Shown here one piece after another: positions 10,112-19,465 of a stretch of 64,000 bases of DNA. The translations under genes were made by a program, and so were the position numbers. The notes beneath the pieces are model-generated. The model had not been told where the DNA came from. It saw nothing but the letters and a program-made list of their open reading frames with translations, and ran no database searches. Location: the NCBI RefSeq assembly GCF_003351345.1, contig NZ_QQTO01000007.1, positions 186,001-250,000 on the forward strand, written 5' to 3'. This DNA is from Allobosea caraganae. GTDB lineage: Bacteria > Pseudomonadota > Alphaproteobacteria > Rhizobiales > Beijerinckiaceae. How positions within the stretch are numbered: position 1 is the first letter of the stretch; each line of letters opens with the position of its first letter.

Positions 10112-10944
10112 ATGCCAACGCGACCGGCACCCCGGCGGCCGGCCCCGGCGAACTGAGGCTGCGCATCGCCTCGGCGCTGGTGCTGGCGGCGGGCGTCCTC
10201 GTCATCACCTGGCTTGGCGGCTGGCCCTTCCGCACCGTCTGGGCGCTTGTCGCCGGGCTGATCGCCTATGAATGGTTGGTCATCACCGCCGGCCCGCGCC
10301 CGGCCCTGGCGGGGGCGGCGGTCGCGGTTGCCGGCCTCCTTATCCCTCTCGCTCCACATTCCACGCCCGCGCTGGCCGGACTGGCCTCGCTTGCCGGCAT
10401 CACCGCGGTCATCGCCAGCCTGCTGGTGCAGAACACCAAGCTCCTCTTCGCCTGCGGGCTGGTCTATGCGCTTGCACTCGCCATTCTCGTGCCGCTGCTG
10501 CGCGACCTGCCGCTGATCGGGCTCGGCCTGATCCTCTGGAGCTTCGCCGTCACCTGGTTCACCGACATCGCCGCCTATTTCACCGGGCGCGCGCTGGGCG
10601 GCCCCAAGCTGATGCCCGCGGTCAGCCCGAAGAAGACCTGGTCCGGCGCCATCGGCGGCACTTTGGCCGGAATCCTCGGCGGCGTCGCGATCTGGGCGGC
10701 GGCGCCGTCCTTCGGCGTGACGCCGCCGGGCTCGCTTGGCGCCGTCGCACTCGCCTCGCTCGTGGCCTCGATCCTGTCGCAGGCCGGGGACCTGTTCGAA
10801 TCCTCCTTCAAGCGCCGCTTCGGCGCCAAGGATTCCGGGCATCTCATTCCCGGTCATGGTGGCTTCATGGACAGGCTCGATGGCTATTGGGCCGTCATCG
10901 TCTTTGCCGGCGCGGTACTCTGTCTGGCTCGGGCCTGGAACTGA
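10108..10944 (+). CDS. cdsA: Phosphatidate cytidylyltransferase
   Basis: Integral membrane enzyme that makes CDP-diacylglycerol from CTP and phosphatidate for phospholipid synthesis. 278 residues with about eight hydrophobic segments. The C-terminal family signature is present: [19 protein letters not shown] followed by FMDRLDG, with the catalytic aspartates, and the preceding [13 protein letters not shown] loop. The GTG start at 10108 overlaps the uppS stop by the GTGA arrangement; no in-frame ATG is better placed. The stop overlaps the dxr start (ATGA). Confidence 0.96.
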   Translation: MNANATGTPAAGPGELRLRIASALVLAAGVLVITWLGGWPFRTVWALVAGLIAYEWLVITAGPRPALAGAAVAVAGLLIPLAPHSTPALAGLASLAGITAVIASLLVQNTKLLFACGLVYALALAILVPLLRDLPLIGLGLILWSFAVTWFTDIAAYFTGRALGGPKLMPAVSPKKTWSGAIGGTLAGILGGVAIWAAAPSFGVTPPGSLGAVALASLVASILSQAGDLFESSFKRRFGAKDSGHLIPGHGGFMDRLDGYWAVIVFAGAVLCLARAWN

Positions 10945-12122
10945 TGTCACGTCTGGTTACGCTTCTGGGAGCCACCGGCTCCATCGGCCGCTCGACTCGC
11001 GCTGTCGTGGCGGAGAATCCCGAGCGGCTGAAGATTGACGTCGTGGTCGGGGGCAGGGATGCCGCGGCGCTGGCCAGGGTCGCGGTCGAGACCGGGGCGC
11101 GCTTCGCCGCCCTGGCCGATCAGGCCGGCGGCGCGGCGCTAGCCGAGGCTCTCGCGGGCACAGGTATAAAGTGCGGGGCAGGGCGCTCGGCCGTGCTCGA
11201 CGCGGCGGCGATGCCGAGCGATATCGTCGTTAGTGCGATCTCGGGCGCGGCCGGGCTCGAGGCGACCTTCGCCGCGCTCGTGGCCGGCCGCGTCATCGCA
11301 CTCGCCAACAAGGAGAGCCTGGTCTGCGCCGGCGCGGCGGTGATGGCGCGCGCGCATCAGGTCGGCGCTCGCATCCTGCCGCTCGATTCCGAGCACAACG
11401 CGCTCTTCCAGGTGCTGGGGGCGGAGCCGATCGCCTCGGTCAGCAAGATGACGCTGACCGCCTCCGGCGGCCCGTTCCGCACCTGGCCGGCCGAGCGCAT
11501 CGCCGCGGCGACGCCCGAGCAGGCGCTGGCCCATCCCAACTACGCCATGGGCGCCAAGATCACGATCGACTCCGCCAGCATGATGAACAAGGGGCTCGAA
11601 CTGATCGAGGCCCGCTTCCTGTTCGGGGTGGAGGCCGATCAACTCGACGTGCTGGTCCACCCCCAGCAGATCGTGCACGGGCTCGTCACCTTCCGCGACG
11701 GCTCGGTCAGCGCCGGCATGGCCGTGCCGGACATGCGCATCGCCGCAGCCCATTGCCTCGGCGTCGATGGCCGGCTCGATGCGCCGGCTTCACGTTTCCT
11801 CGATTTGGCGATGACCGCACCGCTCAGCTTCGAGCGGCCGGACCTCGTCCGCTTCCCGGCGCTGCGACTGGCGCTGGCGGCGCTCGCGGCCAGCGGCGCC
11901 GCACCCGCCATCCTCAACGCAGCCAACGAAATCGCCGTCGAGGCCTTTCTCGCCGGACGGATCGGCTTTCCCGGCATCCCCGCACTGGTCGAGGCGACCT
12001 GCGAAGCGCTCGCTTCCGGCCTTGCCGCGCCCGAGGATATCGCCGGGGCGCTGGCCGTTGACCATGAGGCGAGAAACCACGCCCGGCTGCTCTTGTCGCA
12101 AGGTCGCTTCGCTGTCACCTAG
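10944..12122 (+). CDS. dxr: 1-deoxy-D-xylulose 5-phosphate reductoisomerase
   Basis: Second enzyme of the MEP isoprenoid pathway; converts DXP to MEP using NADPH and a divalent metal, supplying precursor for UppS. 392 residues. LLGATGSIGRST is the NADPH loop, ALANKESLVCAG the central motif, LPLDSEHNALFQ carries the metal-binding Asp and Glu, and ITIDSASMMNKGLELIEA closes the active site. The ATG at 10944 shares bases with the cdsA stop. rseP follows after 24 bases. Confidence 0.97.
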   Translation: MSRLVTLLGATGSIGRSTRAVVAENPERLKIDVVVGGRDAAALARVAVETGARFAALADQAGGAALAEALAGTGIKCGAGRSAVLDAAAMPSDIVVSAISGAAGLEATFAALVAGRVIALANKESLVCAGAAVMARAHQVGARILPLDSEHNALFQVLGAEPIASVSKMTLTASGGPFRTWPAERIAAATPEQALAHPNYAMGAKITIDSASMMNKGLELIEARFLFGVEADQLDVLVHPQQIVHGLVTFRDGSVSAGMAVPDMRIAAAHCLGVDGRLDAPASRFLDLAMTAPLSFERPDLVRFPALRLALAALAASGAAPAILNAANEIAVEAFLAGRIGFPGIPALVEATCEALASGLAAPEDIAGALAVDHEARNHARLLLSQGRFAVT

Positions 12123-12146
12123 GGGGGCAGGGATCGGGAGAAGTTT

Positions 12147-13298
12147 ATGGACATCGTCACGCACATCTGGAACGCGGGCAGCTTCCTGCTCGGCTATCTG
12201 GTGCCGTTTCTGTTCGTCCTCACCATCGTCGTTTTCGTGCACGAGCTCGGCCATTTCCTGGTCGGCCGCTGGTGCGGCGTCGACGTGAAGACCTTCTCGA
12301 TCGGCTTCGGCCGCGAGCTCTTCGGCTTCAACGACCGCCATGGCACGCGCTGGCGCTTCGCCTTGATCCCGCTCGGCGGCTACGTGAAGTTCTCCGGCGA
12401 TGCCGATGCCACCTCGAGCGGCGTCGACAATCCCGAGTTCCAGCAGATGACGCCCGAGCAGCGGGCGCGCACCTTCCCGGCCCAGTCGATCGGCGAGCGC
12501 GCCGCCATCGTGGCGGCCGGGCCGATCGCCAACTTCATCCTGGCGATCCTGATCTTCGCCGGCACTGTCTATACGTTCGGCCGGCCGGTTCTGGCGCCGC
12601 GCGTCGAGCAGGTCGTGGCCGGCAGTGCCGCCGAGCGCGCCGGGCTGCGCTCCGGCGACCTCGTCCTCGAGATCAACGGCAACAAGATCCGCGGCTTCAG
12701 CGACATGCAGCGCGAGGTTTCGGTCCGTGCGAACGAGACGCTTTCGATCGTGGTCGAGCGCGCCGGCAGCGCGCTGACGATTCCGGTGACGCCCGATCTC
12801 GTCGAGACCTCGTCGGCGCTCGGCAAGCAGCGCATCGGCGTCATCGGCGTCCAGGCCTCGCGCCGGCCCGAGGATTGGTCGGTCCAGCACTTCACCTTCC
12901 TCGAATCGGTCAAGACCGGCTTCACCGAGACCTGGTTCGTCGTCGACCGCACCTACGACTACCTCTCCAAGCTGCTGAGCGGGCGGGAATCGACCGACCA
13001 GCTCTCGGGTCCGATCCGCATCGCCCAGGTCTCGGGCATGGTCGCCTCCAATGGCGGCGTTCTCGGCCTGATCAACCTCGCAGCGATTCTCTCGGTCTCG
13101 ATCGGCTTGATGAATTTGCTGCCGGTTCCGATGCTCGACGGCGGGCATTTGATGTTCTACGCCCTCGAAGCGCTGCGCGGCCGGCCGCTGAGCGAGCGAG
13201 CCCAGGAGATCGGTTTCAGGGTCGGGCTCGGCCTCGTGCTGATGTTAATGTTGTTCGTGACCTGGAACGACCTCGTTCACGTGCGCTCCCTGCTCTAG
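12147..13298 (+). CDS. rseP: RIP metalloprotease RseP (site-2 protease)
   Basis: Zinc protease of the inner membrane that cleaves within the bilayer, typically anti-sigma factors and remnant signal peptides. 383 residues. HELGH at residues 32-36 in the first transmembrane segment is the zinc motif; a single PDZ domain follows around residues 125-205 (APRVEQVVAGSAAERAGLRS); and LLPVPMLDGGHLMF near the C-terminus carries the third zinc ligand. Four transmembrane segments are likely. It is placed directly upstream of bamA, as in most proteobacteria. There is one PDZ domain, against two in E. coli. Confidence 0.96.
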   Translation: MDIVTHIWNAGSFLLGYLVPFLFVLTIVVFVHELGHFLVGRWCGVDVKTFSIGFGRELFGFNDRHGTRWRFALIPLGGYVKFSGDADATSSGVDNPEFQQMTPEQRARTFPAQSIGERAAIVAAGPIANFILAILIFAGTVYTFGRPVLAPRVEQVVAGSAAERAGLRSGDLVLEINGNKIRGFSDMQREVSVRANETLSIVVERAGSALTIPVTPDLVETSSALGKQRIGVIGVQASRRPEDWSVQHFTFLESVKTGFTETWFVVDRTYDYLSKLLSGRESTDQLSGPIRIAQVSGMVASNGGVLGLINLAAILSVSIGLMNLLPVPMLDGGHLMFYALEALRGRPLSERAQEIGFRVGLGLVLMLMLFVTWNDLVHVRSLL

Positions 13299-13448
13299 TA
13301 ACGGCAGCCTGGACGCTGTCCCGGGCTGAATCGAAGCGATTCCGCGGCCGCCTGGGCCATGATTCGCCCGAATTTACCGCGCGTTGCCTCATGGCCACGA
13401 CCCGGTGAAAAATAATTCGTTAACGACAATGGACGTTTGCACCTCGTC

Positions 13449-13477
13449 GGAAACTTTGTAGAAGCGATTGGTCTGCA
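13449..13477 (+). promoter_or_regulatory. Possible sigma-E-like promoter upstream of bamA
   Basis: GGAAACT at 13449-13455, a 16-base gap, then TCTGC at 13472. This resembles the GGAACTT / TCTGA pattern recognised by envelope-stress ECF sigma factors in enterobacteria. It lies about 80 bases before the bamA start in the 257-base rseP-bamA gap, the only large gap in this operon. Resemblance only: the ECF consensus in this organism is unknown. Confidence 0.3.
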
Positions 13478-13555
13478 ATGTCGCCAAGCCTCTGCTCAAA
13501 AGGCGGGGTCCCCCGGTCGGGGTTGGTGACCTGAGAAAATGGAATAGGCGACCCG

Positions 13556-16075
13556 ATGACGTCGACCCAAAAGAGCCGGTCTTTCAAAACGCGGCTCTCT
13601 CGATCAGTCGGACTTTCGGCCGTCATGTTGGCCGTAAGCGGTGGCGTTGTTTTTGCGCAAGCCGTGATTGTCCAAGGCAATCGTCGCGTGGATGCGGAGA
13701 CGATCCGCAACTACGCCACCCAGGGCGGCCCCCAGGATATCCGGCAGAACCTGCTGGCCACTGGGCTGTTCTCCAATGTCCAGGTCAGCCGCCGCGGGGC
13801 GCAGACGGTCATCTCCGTGCAGGAGAACGACACGATCAACCGCGTCGCCTTCGAGGGCAACCGCCGCCTGAAGAGCGAAGTGCTGATCCAGCAGGTCCAG
13901 TCGAAGGCGAGCGGGCCGCTCAGCCAGGCGCTGATCGACGCCGACGCGGCGCGCCTGCGCGAGGTCTACAAGCGCTCCGGCTATGCCGCGACCTCTGTCA
14001 GCGGCCGCATCGCGCCGCTGCCGAACGGCCGCTCCGACGTCGTCTTCACGATCAACGAGAGCGGCAAGACCGGCGTCAAGCAGATCAACTTCTCCGGCAA
14101 CGGCGTCTATTCAGCGTCCCGCCTGCGCGGCCTGATGACCACGACCGAGTCGAATTTCCTGAGCTGGATCAAGACCTCCGACGTCTATGATCCCGATCGC
14201 ATCACCTCCGACCTCGAGCTGGTCCGCCGCTTCTACCTGAAGAACGGCTATGCTGATTTCCGCATCGTCGGCCATACCGACCGCTATGACGACGCCCAGC
14301 AGGGCTGGATCGTCGACGTCACCGTCGATGAAGGCCCGCAATACAAGGTCGGCAACGTTACGGTCGATTCCGCCCTGCGCGACATCGATCCGGCGAACCT
14401 GCAGCGCTACGTCGCGACCTCTGCCGGCGACACCTACAACGCCGAGAACGTCGAGAAGTCGCTGGTCAACCTGACCACCGAGGTGGCGCGCCGCGGCTAT
14501 GCCTTCGCTCAGGTCCGCCCGCGCGGCGACCGCGACGCGTCGGGTCGCCTGATCGGCATCACCTATGTCGTCGACGAGGGCCCGCGGGTCTATGTCGAGC
14601 GCATCAACGTGCGCGGCAACACCCGCACCCGCGATTATGTCGTGCGCCGCGAGCTCGATCTTGGCGAAGGCGATGCCTATAACAAGGTCATGGTCGACCG
14701 CGCCGAGCGTCGGTTGAACAACCTCGGCTTCTTCACCAAGGTCCGCATCACCAATGAGCCGGGCAGTGCTCCCGATCGCGTCGTTGTCAACATCGACGTC
14801 GAGGACAAGGCGACCGGCTCCTTCTCGATCTCGGGTGGCTACTCGACCTCGGACGGCGTGATCGGCGAGGTCTCGCTGTCGGAATCGAACTTCCTCGGCC
14901 GCGGCCAGTTCGTCCGCATCGCCGGCACGATCGGCCAGCGCACCCAGGGCATCGACTTCTCCTTCACCGAACCGTATTTCCTCGGCCACCGCATCGCAGC
15001 CGGCATCGACCTGTTCTCGAAGTACAACGACAACTACAACACCGGTCGTTTCGAGAGCCGCGTGACCGGTGGGCAGGTCCGCTTCACCTTCCCGATCACC
15101 GAAGAGTTCTCGGTGACGCCGCGCTACTCGATCTACACGACTGAGATCGAGATCCCGAACAAGTACGACCGGCCCTATAACGACTGTACTTTCCCGATCC
15201 CGGGTATCACGCCTGGCACCGCCGGTGCTCCGGCCGGCGTCGTCAACGGCTATAACTGCTTGACCAACGGCGAAGCCACGGTCGCGGTGAAGGAAGCGCA
15301 GGGCACCACGCTCACCTCGCTGGTCGGCCTGAACTTCAACTACAACTCGCTCGACAGTTACCAGAGCCCGCGCAACGGCTTCGTTGCCGAGCTGAAGCCG
15401 GAGTTCGCCGGCGTCGGCGGCGACTCGAAGTTCCTGCGCATTGCCGGTGACGCTCGCTACTACCGCGAGATCTTCGACGACGTCGTCGGCTTCGTCCGCG
15501 TCCAGGGCGGCCACGTCCAGGCGACCAGCGGCGACCTGCGCATGGTCGATCACTACTTCCTCGGACCGACACTGGTGCGCGGCTTCGCGCCCTCCGGCAT
15601 CGGCCCGCGCGACGTGCTGAACGACCCGACTGCCAACGCGCTCGGCGGCACCACCTATTTCGGCGGTTCGCTCGAAGTTCAGTTCCCGATCTGGGGTCTG
15701 CCGCGTGACCTCGGCCTGCGTGGTGCGATCTTCGCCGACGCCGGTACGCTGTTCAACTATGACGGCGGGTCCAAGAGCATCACCTCGCCCGTGTCCTGCC
15801 CGAGCGGTTCTGAAGCGCGGCAATTCAATGTGTCCGTGGCTGCGAGCCAGTCGGCCTACCAGACCAACGTGGCCTGCGTTCGCGACAAGAACGTGCTGCG
15901 CTCCTCGGTCGGCGTCAGCTTGCTCTGGCAGTCGCCGCTCGGACCGATCCGCTTCGACTATGCTTACGCGCTGTCGAAGGATGACGGCCAGTGGGGCATG
16001 GGTCCGCAGGGCTTCGCCAAGTACGGCGGCGACCGTCTCCAGGCCTTCCGCTTCTCGGGCGGCGCCCGCTTCTGA
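13556..16075 (+). CDS. bamA: Outer membrane protein assembly factor BamA
   Basis: Core of the BAM complex that inserts beta-barrel proteins into the outer membrane. 839 residues. A signal peptide (basic start, then [18 protein letters not shown]) is followed by five POTRA domains to about residue 430 and a 16-strand barrel beginning near [13 protein letters not shown]. The conserved surface-loop motif is visible as [11 protein letters not shown] (VRGF), and the protein ends in aromatic FRFSGGARF, the C-terminal beta signal. The barrel holds an insertion with cysteines (NDCTFPIP and NGYNCLTNG; also PVSCPSG and VACVRDKN) that may form loop disulfides. lpxD follows after a hairpin. Confidence 0.97.
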   Translation: MTSTQKSRSFKTRLSRSVGLSAVMLAVSGGVVFAQAVIVQGNRRVDAETIRNYATQGGPQDIRQNLLATGLFSNVQVSRRGAQTVISVQENDTINRVAFEGNRRLKSEVLIQQVQSKASGPLSQALIDADAARLREVYKRSGYAATSVSGRIAPLPNGRSDVVFTINESGKTGVKQINFSGNGVYSASRLRGLMTTTESNFLSWIKTSDVYDPDRITSDLELVRRFYLKNGYADFRIVGHTDRYDDAQQGWIVDVTVDEGPQYKVGNVTVDSALRDIDPANLQRYVATSAGDTYNAENVEKSLVNLTTEVARRGYAFAQVRPRGDRDASGRLIGITYVVDEGPRVYVERINVRGNTRTRDYVVRRELDLGEGDAYNKVMVDRAERRLNNLGFFTKVRITNEPGSAPDRVVVNIDVEDKATGSFSISGGYSTSDGVIGEVSLSESNFLGRGQFVRIAGTIGQRTQGIDFSFTEPYFLGHRIAAGIDLFSKYNDNYNTGRFESRVTGGQVRFTFPITEEFSVTPRYSIYTTEIEIPNKYDRPYNDCTFPIPGITPGTAGAPAGVVNGYNCLTNGEATVAVKEAQGTTLTSLVGLNFNYNSLDSYQSPRNGFVAELKPEFAGVGGDSKFLRIAGDARYYREIFDDVVGFVRVQGGHVQATSGDLRMVDHYFLGPTLVRGFAPSGIGPRDVLNDPTANALGGTTYFGGSLEVQFPIWGLPRDLGLRGAIFADAGTLFNYDGGSKSITSPVSCPSGSEARQFNVSVAASQSAYQTNVACVRDKNVLRSSVGVSLLWQSPLGPIRFDYAYALSKDDGQWGMGPQGFAKYGGDRLQAFRFSGGARF

Positions 16076-16079
16076 CGCG

Positions 16080-16112
16080 GCGGGGCGGCAGCGCCCCGCA
16101 ACGGACTTTTTT
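16080..16112 (+). terminator. Hairpin with distant T-run between bamA and lpxD
   Basis: A 7-bp perfect stem GCGGGGC / GCCCCGC with 6-base loop at 16080-16099, then AACGGAC and six Ts at 16107-16112, directly before the lpxD ATG. The 7-base gap makes it a weak terminator at best; it may attenuate transcription so that lipid A genes are expressed below bamA. Confidence 0.45.
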
Positions 16113-16113
16113 C

Positions 16114-17175
16114 ATGGCAGAACCTCAGTTCTTTCCGCTCGCGACCTCGCTGGACTTCGGCGAGGTCGCTGCCATTTCGGGCGCGCCGCTGCCTGACGGC
16201 GTCGATCCGGCACGGCGCGTCACCGGCGCCGCCGCGCTCGAACATGCCGGCGCGAACGACGTCGCCTATATGGACAACGCGAAATACGTCGACGCCCTGG
16301 CCGGGACAGCAGCAGGCCTCTGCCTGGTGTCGCCGCGTTTCGCCGGGCGCGTCCCCGCCGGCACCACGGCGCTGGTCTCGCCCGCGCCCTACCATGCCTT
16401 CGCCAATATCCTGGCGCGCCTGTTCCCGACGGCGCTGAAGCCCGGCTCGGTCTTCGGCTCGCAGGGCGTGGCGCCCGGCGCCTTCGTCCATGCCACCGCC
16501 CGGCTCGAGGATAACGTCACGGTCGATCCGGGCGCGGTGGTCGGGCCCGGCGCCGAGATCGGCTCGGGCACCGTGATCGCCTCGCATGCCGTCATCGGCC
16601 CACAGGTCCGCATCGGCCGCGATTGCGCCATCGGCTCCGGCAGCACGATACAGGCGGCGCTGATCGGCAACCGCGTCATCCTTCATCCCGGTGTCCGCAT
16701 CGGCCAGGATGGCTTCGGCTTCGCCATGAGCCCGAAGGGCCACATGAAGGTGCCGCAGATCGGCCGCGTCATCATCCAGGACGATGTCGAGATCGGCGCC
16801 AATAGCTGCATCGACCGCGGCGCCAGCCGCGACACGGTGATCGGCGAGGGCACCAAGATCGATAACCTCGTCCAGATCGGCCATAACTGCGTCATCGGCC
16901 GCCATTGCGTCATCGTCTCGCAGGTCGGCATCGCCGGTTCCTCGACGCTTGAGGATTTCGTCGTGCTCGGCGGCCAGGTCGGCCTCGCCGGCCACCTCAC
17001 GGTCGGGATGGGCGCGCAGGTCGCGGCCCAGAGCGGCGTCGCCGGCGATATCCCGCGCGGCGCCCGCTATGGTGGCTATCCGGCCCAGCCGGCGCTGAAC
17101 TGGGCCCGCGAGAGTGCGCTCCTGAAGATGCTGGTTGCCAAGCGCAGCAAGATCTCGGGCGGCTCCGAGGGCTGA
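16114..17175 (+). CDS. lpxD: UDP-3-O-(3-hydroxyacyl)glucosamine N-acyltransferase
   Basis: Third step of lipid A synthesis: adds the N-linked 3-hydroxyacyl chain from acyl-ACP. 353 residues. The N-terminal uridine-binding domain (to about residue 110) is followed by a long left-handed beta helix of hexapeptide repeats, and a C-terminal helix. The catalytic histidine is in [13 protein letters not shown]. Start ATG at 16114 gives [15 protein letters not shown]; an earlier in-frame ATG lies inside bamA and is rejected. Cytosolic. First of the lpxD-fabZ-lpxA-lpxI-lpxB cluster. Confidence 0.96.
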   Translation: MAEPQFFPLATSLDFGEVAAISGAPLPDGVDPARRVTGAAALEHAGANDVAYMDNAKYVDALAGTAAGLCLVSPRFAGRVPAGTTALVSPAPYHAFANILARLFPTALKPGSVFGSQGVAPGAFVHATARLEDNVTVDPGAVVGPGAEIGSGTVIASHAVIGPQVRIGRDCAIGSGSTIQAALIGNRVILHPGVRIGQDGFGFAMSPKGHMKVPQIGRVIIQDDVEIGANSCIDRGASRDTVIGEGTKIDNLVQIGHNCVIGRHCVIVSQVGIAGSSTLEDFVVLGGQVGLAGHLTVGMGAQVAAQSGVAGDIPRGARYGGYPAQPALNWARESALLKMLVAKRSKISGGSEG

Positions 17176-17308
17176 TTCATGTCGAATTTGCTTGATCGAT
17201 TCAGGCAAGTTCCGGCAAACGGACGCTGAGCCGGCATCGCCGGATAGTGTCGCTGGTGAATGATATTGCGGCCGGCAGCCGATCGGACCGCAGAGGAGAC
17301 GGGACAGC

Positions 17309-17767
17309 ATGAACGAAGCGACTGCATCGCTGGGTGTGGCCGACATCCAGAAGATCATGGCCTGCATCCCGCACCGCTATCCCTTTCTTCTGGTCGATCG
17401 CGTCATCGAGATGAATGGCGACGAATCCGGCATCGGGATCAAGAACGTCACCGCCAACGAGCCGCAGTTCACCGGGCATTTCCCCGGCCGGCCGGTCTTC
17501 CCGGGCGTGCTGATGATCGAGGCGATGGCGCAGACCGCCGGCGTGCTCGTGGTCAGCGCGCGCGGCATCGACGAGGCTGCGGTCAGCACGGTGCTCTTCA
17601 CCACGATCGACAAGGCCAAGTTCCGCAAGCCGGTCGTGCCGGGCGACACCTTGCACTTCCACCTCACCAAGGTCGCCCGCAAGCGCAATCTCTGGTTCTA
17701 CCGCGGCGAGGCCAAGGTCGACGGCGTGCTCGTCGCCGAGGCCGAGATCTCCGCGATGGTGGCGTGA
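17309..17767 (+). CDS. fabZ: 3-hydroxyacyl-[acyl-carrier-protein] dehydratase FabZ
   Basis: Dehydrates 3-hydroxyacyl-ACP in fatty acid elongation, competing with LpxA/LpxD for the same substrate. 152 residues, hot-dog fold. The catalytic histidine lies in [14 protein letters not shown] and the glutamate in [20 protein letters not shown]. The 133-base gap after lpxD holds no gene. Placement between lpxD and lpxA is the widespread arrangement that balances phospholipid and lipid A synthesis. Confidence 0.97.
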   Translation: MNEATASLGVADIQKIMACIPHRYPFLLVDRVIEMNGDESGIGIKNVTANEPQFTGHFPGRPVFPGVLMIEAMAQTAGVLVVSARGIDEAAVSTVLFTTIDKAKFRKPVVPGDTLHFHLTKVARKRNLWFYRGEAKVDGVLVAEAEISAMVA

Positions 17768-17804
17768 GCCAGCCGCAATCTGCCGTAATCAGGACGGGCC
17801 TTCT

Positions 17805-18614
17805 ATGAGCGCGACTATCCACCCGATGTCGGTTGTCGACCCGGCGGCGCAGCTGGGCGAGGGCGTGGTCATCGGCCCCTTCTGCACGGTCGGGCCCCAT
17901 GCGGTCCTCGGCGATGGGGTCGAGCTGATCAGCCACGTCTCGATCGCCGGCCGGACCACCGTCGGCGCGCGGTCCAAGCTCTACCCTTTCGCCTCGATCG
18001 GCCACCCGCCGCAGGACCTGAAATACCGCGGTGAGCCCTCGACCCTGATCATTGGCGCCGATTGCATGATCCGCGAGGGCGTGACCATGAACCCGGGCAC
18101 CGAGGGCGGCGGCATGACGACCACGGTCGGCGACCGTTGCTTCTTCCTCGCGAATTCGCATGTCGGGCATGACAGCAAGATCGGCAGCAGCGTCATCTTC
18201 TCGAACAACGTCATGTGTGCCGGCCATGTGACTGTTGGCGATTTCGTCATTGTCAGCGGCGGCGCCGGGCTGCAGCAGTTCATCCGCATTGGCGATCATG
18301 CCTTCATCGGCGGCGGGGCCGGCGTGCTGAACGACGTCATCCCCTTCGGCATGGTGCGGGACAATCCGGCGCATCTGGCTGGCCTGAACCTGATCGGCCT
18401 GAAGCGGCGGAATTTTACGCGCGAGCAGATCCACGAGTTGCGCCGCGCCTACCGCCTGCTCTTCGCCGACGAGGGCACCTTGTCGGAGCGGGTCGAGGAT
18501 GTCGCCAGCGAGTTCGCCTCGCATCCGCAGATCCACGAGATCCTCGACTTCATCCGCGAGGGCGGCGACAAGGCCATTTGCGTGCCGCGCGACGTCAACG
18601 CGCCCGACCGGTGA
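17805..18614 (+). CDS. lpxA: UDP-N-acetylglucosamine acyltransferase
   Basis: First step of lipid A synthesis: transfers 3-hydroxyacyl from ACP to the 3-OH of UDP-GlcNAc. 269 residues. Hexapeptide repeats fill residues 1-190, with the catalytic histidine in ANSHVGHDSKIG and the acyl-ruler region GGGAGVLNDVIPFG; an alpha-helical C-terminal domain (REQIHELRRAYRLLF) follows. The stop overlaps the GTG of lpxI (GTGA). Confidence 0.97.
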   Translation: MSATIHPMSVVDPAAQLGEGVVIGPFCTVGPHAVLGDGVELISHVSIAGRTTVGARSKLYPFASIGHPPQDLKYRGEPSTLIIGADCMIREGVTMNPGTEGGGMTTTVGDRCFFLANSHVGHDSKIGSSVIFSNNVMCAGHVTVGDFVIVSGGAGLQQFIRIGDHAFIGGGAGVLNDVIPFGMVRDNPAHLAGLNLIGLKRRNFTREQIHELRRAYRLLFADEGTLSERVEDVASEFASHPQIHEILDFIREGGDKAICVPRDVNAPDR

Positions 18615-19465
18615 GCGCCGCGCCGGCACAAGCGGCGTTCCCGCTCGCCATCATTGCCGGCAGTGGCGAATACCCGCCGCGCCTCGCCAGCCTCGCTGCG
18701 GCGCGCGGGCATGAGGTCTACGTCGCGGCGATCGAGGGCGCGGCCCAGCCCGGCGATTTCGCGCCCCATTCGGTTCGCGCCTATCGCCTCGGCCAGCTCG
18801 GCCGGTTGCTCGACGAGCTGAAGCGGCGCGGTATCGGCGATCTCGTCATGATCGGCGCGCTGCCGCGCCCGAGCTTCGGCTCGCTGTTGCCCGAACCCTC
18901 GACGCTGAAATACCTGCCGCATTTCGCCCGAGCCTTTCAGGGCGGCGACGATCACCTGCTCAAGGGCGTCGTCCAGTTCTTCGAGAACCAAGGCTACCGC
19001 GTCCATGGCCCGGCCGATATCGCGCCGGCATTGACCGCGCCGCTTGGCGCTCTCGGCCGGCGTCAGGCTCCCACCGTGGCGCGCGCCGTCATCGAGCAGG
19101 GCTTTGCCTTGCTCGCCGCCCTGTCCCCCTTCGACGTCGGCCAGGCCGCCATCGTCGCCGATCACCGCGTCGTCGCGATCGAGGCGGCCGAGGGCACGGA
19201 CGCGATGATCAAGCGCGTCGCCGAGCTCGTCGCTTCCGGCCGGCTCAAATTCGCGCGGCACGACGGCGTGCTGGTCAAGGCGCCGAAGGACGGCCAGGAC
19301 CTGCGCGTCGACATGCCGGCGATCGGCCCCGACACGCTCCGCAACCTCGCTCAGGCCGGCCTTTCCGGTGTCGCCTTGCGGGCCGGCAAGGTCCTGGTCG
19401 GCGACAGCGACCGCCTTGGCAAGCTTGCCGACGAACTCGGCCTTTTCGTCGAGGGCGTGGCGTGA
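18611..19465 (+). CDS. lpxI: UDP-2,3-diacylglucosamine diphosphatase LpxI
   Basis: Hydrolyses UDP-2,3-diacylglucosamine to lipid X and UMP, replacing LpxH in alphaproteobacteria. 284 residues from GTG at 18611. The DUF1009/LpxI fold shows LAIIAGSGEYPPRLA, the helical LLKGVVQFFENQGY segment, and the C-terminal catalytic region with KAPKDGQDLRVDMPAIGP. It is coupled to both neighbours by GTGA overlaps with lpxA and lpxB. No lpxH is seen in the window. Confidence 0.93.
   Translation: MSAAPAQAAFPLAIIAGSGEYPPRLASLAAARGHEVYVAAIEGAAQPGDFAPHSVRAYRLGQLGRLLDELKRRGIGDLVMIGALPRPSFGSLLPEPSTLKYLPHFARAFQGGDDHLLKGVVQFFENQGYRVHGPADIAPALTAPLGALGRRQAPTVARAVIEQGFALLAALSPFDVGQAAIVADHRVVAIEAAEGTDAMIKRVAELVASGRLKFARHDGVLVKAPKDGQDLRVDMPAIGPDTLRNLAQAGLSGVALRAGKVLVGDSDRLGKLADELGLFVEGVA

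Noticed and set aside
13328..13342. Small palindrome GAATCG-AAG-CGATTC after rseP
   Set aside because: Only six base pairs with no T-run; too weak to call a terminator or operator.
14111..15823. Long minus-strand open frame opposite bamA
   Set aside because: Antisense to a clear BamA with a biased composition and no family pattern.
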